Assembly: GCA_023247825.1 (NCBI GenBank)
Contig: JAHFFR010000009.1
Span: forward strand, 1,981-34,538
Direction: 5' to 3'
DNA length: 32,558 nucleotides
Source: Candidatus Omnitrophota bacterium
GTDB taxonomy: Bacteria > Omnitrophota > Gorgyraeia > Gygaellales > Profunditerraquicolaceae
Part shown: positions 27,879 through 32,558 of the stretch, piece by piece
Numbering within the stretch: position 1 is the first letter of the stretch
Layout: each line of letters starts with the position of its first letter
Position numbers and translations under genes: made by a program
The notes under the pieces: generated by a model
Seen by the model: only the letters and a program-made list of their open reading frames with translations
Told to the model about the DNA's origin: nothing
The model's database searches: none

Positions 27879-28295
27879 CTATTTTTGGGCCGTCTTTAAA
27901 TTCTTCCAAGAATATTGCTTAACCTTACCTTTCTTATCTACTGAAAAAACATATAATAATAACTTTTTCGCCACTTGCCACGGTATTCGGCGAATTGCAA
28001 TTCTTGCGCTAGATTCCGGCAAACCCAAACCATAATAATATCTAGCAGCTCCTACTTTCATTCTCGTTATTATCTGACCCAACGAATAAACAAAAGCTAC
28101 CTCTTGCCCTTGTCTTATTTTTGATTCGCCTTTTGTCTCAATTATAAAATATCTAGAGAATTTATTGTTTCTAACTCTTACATCAACCCCTTTATCCCTC
28201 AATTCTCCTACTTCTAAGTTTGTGCCCCACCCATTCCGGAAAAGCCATCGAACAATCGATTTTTTAACAAACTTTTCTGAACTTAGATTCTTCAT
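27879..28295 (-). CDS. Small PD-(D/E)XK-like nuclease (candidate R2)
   Basis: GVDVRVRNNKFSRYFIIETKGES (D...ExK), followed by YSLGQIITRM. Start at MKNLSSEKF (28295) avoids overlap with the upstream gene; ORF track extends to 28364. Confidence 0.65.
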   Translation of the reverse strand: MKNLSSEKFVKKSIVRWLFRNGWGTNLEVGELRDKGVDVRVRNNKFSRYFIIETKGESKIRQGQEVAFVYSLGQIITRMKVGAARYYYGLGLPESSARIAIRRIPWQVAKKLLLYVFSVDKKGKVKQYSWKNLKTAQK

Positions 28296-28314
28296 TTTCT
28301 TAGTACCCCTGAAT

Positions 28315-28797
28315 TTATATTTTTGGAATAAGAGTAGTGTAATCGATAGATTTTCGTTCTTCATCCCATCTGCAAACTCTCATCATCTTTTCTTTCTTGA
28401 TGCCATAAAAAAGCATATCTTCTCTTTTAAGAACTTTAAATAAATAATCTAGACCCCCCAGGCCTCTAGACGAAATTAAAAATGACTCTACAGGATTAAT
28501 TAACTGTGTATATCCCCAAAGCTGGCCTAAATCTGACAAAGTTAATGGTTGGTCCTTTACCTCGGCAAAAACGATTTTTATCTTATCTGGTTTCTTCAAC
28601 ACTCCTACGATATCTACCTTAATTGATAAACCAATGGCTTCTTTAATCTCTATCCCAACACTCTTAAGATAAGAATCCAGAGCTATTCTTGAAGTTTTGT
28701 GTGTCGTCATAATTGAATAACCTTTATACCTATCTTTTAAATATTTCCTAAGCCAATCTTCAATCTCAGGATACAACAATTCTTCTTTTTTAGCCAT
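28315..28797 (-). CDS. Small PD-(D/E)XK-like nuclease (candidate R1)
   Basis: LLYPEIEDWLRKYL; IKVDIVGVLKKPDKIKIVFAEVKDQPLTLSDLGQLWGYTQL (E...D...ExK...Q). Confidence 0.7.
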   Translation of the reverse strand: MAKKEELLYPEIEDWLRKYLKDRYKGYSIMTTHKTSRIALDSYLKSVGIEIKEAIGLSIKVDIVGVLKKPDKIKIVFAEVKDQPLTLSDLGQLWGYTQLINPVESFLISSRGLGGLDYLFKVLKREDMLFYGIKKEKMMRVCRWDEERKSIDYTTLIPKI

Positions 28798-29752
28798 TTG
28801 CTCTCCGGGGATATCCTAAAATCTTGCAAATCTCTTTCCATGAATTAAAATGCTTTCCTCTAATCTCTTCGGGAATCTTATCACTATTCTCCATCGGATG
28901 CGATGCTTTTGGTTTCTCTACGTTCCTCGTCTCCCAGTAATATTTATGGTGCGCTAATTCAATATGCCCTAATTGCTTCTCAAGCTTTTCCTTTTGCTCT
29001 TTTGAGTGAGCGTGAATAATTTTCGCCTCCAAGCTTTTATCCCATTCTTGCCGGTTCTTATTGGCTAACTTCTTCAAAGCTTCCATCTTATGAACTATCC
29101 GAAAGCCGATCTTTTCAAATTCATCAGCGAATATCTTTATTTGATGTTCCTTAAACCAAGCATTCTGTTGACCTCGCTCATAATATCTTCCTTTGGGGTC
29201 TCTCATATTAGGATGCCCCCAATTAATATTATGAATAGAAACATCCAAATCCATGAGCAAATTCCCGATATCAACCACTAAATACCAGTTTACGGGTATC
29301 TCAATATAAGCCCTTTGATTAAAAGCTAAACCATAAGCAACATTACTACTTCTAATATGAGCGGTTACATCAGCAAGCCCAATCATAAACTCTTTTTTTA
29401 TATCAGCAGGAGAAGAAATTATTTCTTGAGGTATTCGAAAGTCCTTGCATGAATTTAATCTCTCAAAATGCCTATTGATCTCTCTTATTAAGAAATCTTC
29501 GTTATCTTTTGTAAATTTAATTACTGTCTTCTTCTGTTCTTGGATAGATGCCAACCGCGTCCCTATAAGCGGTTCTAAACTATTTCTTATATCATCAAGA
29601 CTGGCCTTTACAGAAAGCTTTGCATTCATTCCCTCACTAGTCAAGTTCTTATGCGGAATCTCTACAACAACACTCGTCTGATTGTTATCTCTCAATAAGA
29701 TTCCTTTACCAGTTATCATACCAAGCAAATAAGCTAATTCCGCGTTATCCAT
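28790..29752 (-). CDS. Degenerate two-motif LAGLIDADG-like protein, probable DNA-binding component
   Basis: ELAYLLGMITGKGILLRD...VVVEIPHK and KKEFMIGLADVTAHIRSSN: two helices in LAGLIDADG-like context, catalytic acids apparently replaced. Confidence 0.5.
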   Translation of the reverse strand: MDNAELAYLLGMITGKGILLRDNNQTSVVVEIPHKNLTSEGMNAKLSVKASLDDIRNSLEPLIGTRLASIQEQKKTVIKFTKDNEDFLIREINRHFERLNSCKDFRIPQEIISSPADIKKEFMIGLADVTAHIRSSNVAYGLAFNQRAYIEIPVNWYLVVDIGNLLMDLDVSIHNINWGHPNMRDPKGRYYERGQQNAWFKEHQIKIFADEFEKIGFRIVHKMEALKKLANKNRQEWDKSLEAKIIHAHSKEQKEKLEKQLGHIELAHHKYYWETRNVEKPKASHPMENSDKIPEEIRGKHFNSWKEICKILGYPRRANG

Positions 29753-29761
29753 TATTTCTCC

Positions 29762-30190
29762 TTATAAAGAAAACCCTCTTTCAAAATCAACTAGGAATTG
29801 AGCAGGAATTTTACTTCTAATCCGGGCTACATCTTGAAAATCATTTAACAAGAAACCATACTCGATGAATCTCCAAATTAACTTATTATCGTTAATTCTG
29901 GAATTACGAGGCTCACCAGGCCTAGAGCTTCTAACCATATTCCTAATTATTTGCGGTATACTGGCTTCATTTGAATCAAAGTAAATCCTTAATTCTACTC
30001 CCCACTTATCTACACCCTCATGCAAAATATAATAATTACGGTCGTTGGCAAGGGGAATTATTCCTGTCAAACGCAAATACTCAGATTCAAATCTTGTCTG
30101 CGCACCTAAATGCATTTCTGCATCTAACTTACAATTTCTTTGGGGAGAAGATAAGTATCCTAATACTTCAAAGAACTCGTTTTGATTCAT
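29762..30190 (-). CDS. Conserved-looking protein of unknown function in the R-M operon
   Basis: 142 aa; ATGA-type overlap with the upstream methyltransferase gene supports coding and translational coupling. Confidence 0.6.
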   Translation of the reverse strand: MNQNEFFEVLGYLSSPQRNCKLDAEMHLGAQTRFESEYLRLTGIIPLANDRNYYILHEGVDKWGVELRIYFDSNEASIPQIIRNMVRSSRPGEPRNSRINDNKLIWRFIEYGFLLNDFQDVARIRSKIPAQFLVDFERGFSL

Positions 30191-30990
30191 TTTATATCAT
30201 CTCCTTTCTTAAAAATTAGAATGTATTCATGAACTTTATTGACAACGAAAGAATACGGATACCCGAGCGGTCGCATATTATTATATTCTTTTTGCCTATC
30301 CCAAATGATAATATCCTTAAGCGTAAAACCGATGTCTTCCATTTTTCTGCTTATGTCAGAATGAAACTGATACAATTTAGGGCCTTTTCTGATATCCATC
30401 ACAACAACTATACAATACCGCCCTAATTTTGTAACATCGTATACCTCTTTGAATACATTCTGCAATGATAATAGGAAATTTTCATAACCAGGAATATTCC
30501 CAAAATCTTGTTTTGAATCTCCATAGTTCTGGATTTCTTTTTTATCAGCCGTCCTTTTACGATTCAGAATATCCCAATATGGCGGTGAAGTGATTGTTAA
30601 ATCTACTGAATTTGGTTCTAGGTATTTCCTGATATTTAAAGATGAATCACAATAAATTTTAGAATTGTTTTCATTAAACATGCTTTTATACGTTTCTTCC
30701 AGCCTCTTCTTAGCCATATCGCAATATTCCTTGCTTATCTCAAAGCCAACGCCTTTCATTTTCATTGCCTGAGAAGCAATTAATACGCTACCGCTACCCA
30801 TAAATGGATCTAGAATTATTTGATTAGGTTTATTTGTATATATTTCAATTAAACGTTCCGCTAGTTTCATCGGAAACATAGCAGGATGCTTCAATTTCCA
30901 TTCTTCTTTATTCTTTTGAGTATCTCTCCAAATACTGAAGGAGTACTGAAGCCAGGTCCCGCCTTCTAATTTATTCAATTTTTCTGCCAT
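30187..30990 (-). CDS. DNA methyltransferase with SPPY catalytic motif (N4-cytosine or N6-adenine)
   Basis: HPAMFPMKLAERLIE (motif X-like), ILDPFMGSGSVLIASQAMKMKGVGFE (motif I), VDLTITSPPYWDIL (motif IV). Confidence 0.88.
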   Translation of the reverse strand: MAEKLNKLEGGTWLQYSFSIWRDTQKNKEEWKLKHPAMFPMKLAERLIEIYTNKPNQIILDPFMGSGSVLIASQAMKMKGVGFEISKEYCDMAKKRLEETYKSMFNENNSKIYCDSSLNIRKYLEPNSVDLTITSPPYWDILNRKRTADKKEIQNYGDSKQDFGNIPGYENFLLSLQNVFKEVYDVTKLGRYCIVVVMDIRKGPKLYQFHSDISRKMEDIGFTLKDIIIWDRQKEYNNMRPLGYPYSFVVNKVHEYILIFKKGDDIK

Positions 30991-32060
30991 TATTTTACCA
31001 CCTTAACAAAATATAACTTTTCTTTAACTACGCGATTATCTGTTTCGTCTTGATTTATACTTCTATATCTGCGATAGTCTTTCTCAAAAATTTTTACTTT
31101 TCCCCTAGATGACAAAATATCGACTATTTCACTTTCTCTCATTAATCCTTCATCGTTATAGCTTAGTAGCATAAATCTAGTGTCTGCATTCTCTATTAGA
31201 TCCTTAAAAGTATCTTTAACATTTATCTTTTGACAATATGAAGATTTCTGGTTTTCGTATGGCCGCATCCCTGTTTTACCATATATCTGAGGATCATTGC
31301 CATTAAACCAACCTTCAGCGATTAACTCAAGCATAAAATAATTTGGAGCGTACTGCCTTTGATTATATGGTGGATCCATATAAAGAATGTCACATGAAAT
31401 TTTCTTAACTAGTTCGTTTGCATCGGATTTAAATACCTTATTCTTTCTTTCGCTCGGTGGGATTACTGGTACTCTTAATTTTAAAGGCTTCAATGCCCTT
31501 GGATCCCAACATTTTAAAAAAGCCGCATAATTACCAGAAATATTTGCTACAAAAGGCACGGCTTCTAACAAAGACGACAAAAGAATATAAAACTCATCTA
31601 AACTTATTAGCTCTTCTATTTTCCATTCTTGAATTTTAGAACGTATTGCATCAATTCTTTTACCATTTTCATCAGAAAAATATTGTCTCTGATGAACCGC
31701 ATCTTTTGAGCCAGAAGGACAATAATTATTATAAATAAAGCCTTCTAACGGGAGTAGATTATTGAGGTGCTCAACCACACTTATAATATTCTCTCTACAG
31801 CCATTGACTCCAGAGACTATGCCTTTCAAACCCTTAAAAAATGGATATTGATTATTTTTGATATATGTCCTAGCAATAGCATATGAAAATTCCATGATAT
31901 CATTTGTAAAAACGGTAAAACCTTTTCTTTTGAAATGTTGAGCAACAACGGTAGTTCCACTGAACAAATCGCAAAAACTGGATCCATGATTAATACCAGT
32001 CTTTACAACTCCTTCTTCAAGAAAATCTAATAACCTATTTTTACATCCGTAGTATCTCAT
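30990..32060 (-). CDS. D12-class N6-adenine DNA methyltransferase
   Basis: MRYYGCKNRLLDFL; FCDLFSGTTVVAQHFKRKGFTVFTND (motif I); DILYMDPPYNQRQYAPNYFMLELIA (motif IV, DPPY). Confidence 0.9.
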   Translation of the reverse strand: MRYYGCKNRLLDFLEEGVVKTGINHGSSFCDLFSGTTVVAQHFKRKGFTVFTNDIMEFSYAIARTYIKNNQYPFFKGLKGIVSGVNGCRENIISVVEHLNNLLPLEGFIYNNYCPSGSKDAVHQRQYFSDENGKRIDAIRSKIQEWKIEELISLDEFYILLSSLLEAVPFVANISGNYAAFLKCWDPRALKPLKLRVPVIPPSERKNKVFKSDANELVKKISCDILYMDPPYNQRQYAPNYFMLELIAEGWFNGNDPQIYGKTGMRPYENQKSSYCQKINVKDTFKDLIENADTRFMLLSYNDEGLMRESEIVDILSSRGKVKIFEKDYRRYRSINQDETDNRVVKEKLYFVKVVK

Positions 32061-32068
32061 AGAATAAA

Positions 32069-32101
32069 CAAAAAACCTTCGCTATTTCTAGCGAAGGTTT
32101 T
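32069..32101 (-). terminator. Terminator-like hairpin directly upstream of the D12 methyltransferase start
   Basis: Minus strand AAAACCTTCGCTA-GAAA-TAGCGAAGGTTTT (13-bp perfect stem, GAAA loop), then TTGTTT and ATG at 32060. Confidence 0.75.
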
Positions 32102-32135
32102 AATTATTTTTACGTGGCAGTTCCCCCTTCGAACA

Positions 32136-32225
32136 TACCACTCTACTTAATTGTTGATTTATTTTTGCATGGAAAATCATTTTTGTCAAGCACTCCTTCT
32201 ACTCCAATTGACGTAAAGAGTGGTA
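32136..32225 (-). promoter_or_regulatory. Candidate promoter bracketed by a 9-bp inverted repeat
   Basis: TACCACTCT (32136-32144) / AGAGTGGTA (32217-32225); between them, on the minus strand, TTGACA (32189-32184)-N17-AAAAAT (32166-32161). Confidence 0.4.
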
Positions 32226-32278
32226 AAATCTAACTGAAATTTTTAATTACGTAACTCATTGCAGCACAATAAGTTAAG

Positions 32279-32353
32279 GGTGGGTAACGGGGATCGAACC
32301 CGCAACCTTTAGAGCCACAGTCTAACGCTCTGACCAATTGAGCTATACCCACC
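32279..32353 (-). tRNA. tRNA-His (anticodon GTG)
   Basis: Minus strand G-GTGGGTATAGCTCAATTGGTCAGAGC-GTTAGACTGTGGCTCTAAAGGTTGCGGGTTCGATCCCCGTTACCCAC-C; G-1:C73 pair typical of tRNA-His; loop CTGTGGC gives GTG. Confidence 0.95.
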
Positions 32354-32367
32354 ATAATTTCAAAAAA

Positions 32368-32558
32368 CTAATTTGCCGGGGCCGGCTTATTTATAATGTC
32401 TTCAAAAAACTTCTTTATGCCGTTACCCAGGGCAAACACGCCGTCAAGGGCGGCATTAGAAAAATCCGTGCCGCTTTTAATCCCGCTCTGCAGTAATTTA
32501 GCCGGCAACAACAGCATATCCTGGGGCCTTAAACCGGCCCTTGCCCTGCCCTGCATAA
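32368..32558 (-). CDS. C-terminal part of a truncated hypothetical protein
   Basis: Frame open to the window edge; ...KLLQSGIKSGTDFSNAALDGVFALGNGIKKFFEDIINKPAPAN*; start lies outside the window. Confidence 0.5.
   Translation of the reverse strand, partial: MQGRARAGLRPQDMLLLPAKLLQSGIKSGTDFSNAALDGVFALGNGIKKFFEDIINKPAPAN

Noticed and set aside
1-32558. CRISPR array
   Set aside because: No regularly spaced 25-40-nt direct repeats and no cas genes seen.

Overview
The window looks like a chromosomal segment of a Gram-negative candidate-phylum bacterium. Omnitrophota-like is only my impression; no marker gene here proves it. From left to right: (1) A minus-strand six-gene hyfBCEFGI-like operon (533-7479). 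Its large subunit has lost the [NiFe]-ligating cysteines (SGDS instead of CGxC; DLSYSG instead of DPCxxC), so it resembles the 'Ehr'/complex-I-related class rather than a true hydrogenase. (2) OsmC, a stand-alone desulforedoxin, a CopA-type P-ATPase, a LemA/TPM pair and an Asn-substituted nucleotidyltransferase-like protein. (3) An envelope locus: OprB-like porin, TPR plus beta-barrel protein, and a secreted acidic low-complexity protein. (4) A carotenoid locus: split lycopene cyclase, phytoene synthase, IspH, CrtI-like desaturase, overlapping a pyrimidine-dimer glycosylase gene. Its divergent promoter looks symmetrical and leaderless. (5) A GC-rich hairpin cluster (~23.06-23.43 kb), followed by an AT-rich accessory island (23.4-32.1 kb) of DUF262-HNH, DUF3800 and DUF2130 proteins and a tightly packed six-gene restriction-modification-like operon (two DNA methyltransferases, an unknown 142-aa protein, a degenerate LAGLIDADG-like protein, two small PD-(D/E)XK nucleases). 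The island ends at a tRNA-His gene. The six-gene operon is the best candidate for an undescribed system. All family calls are from reading motifs by eye; no database search was run.
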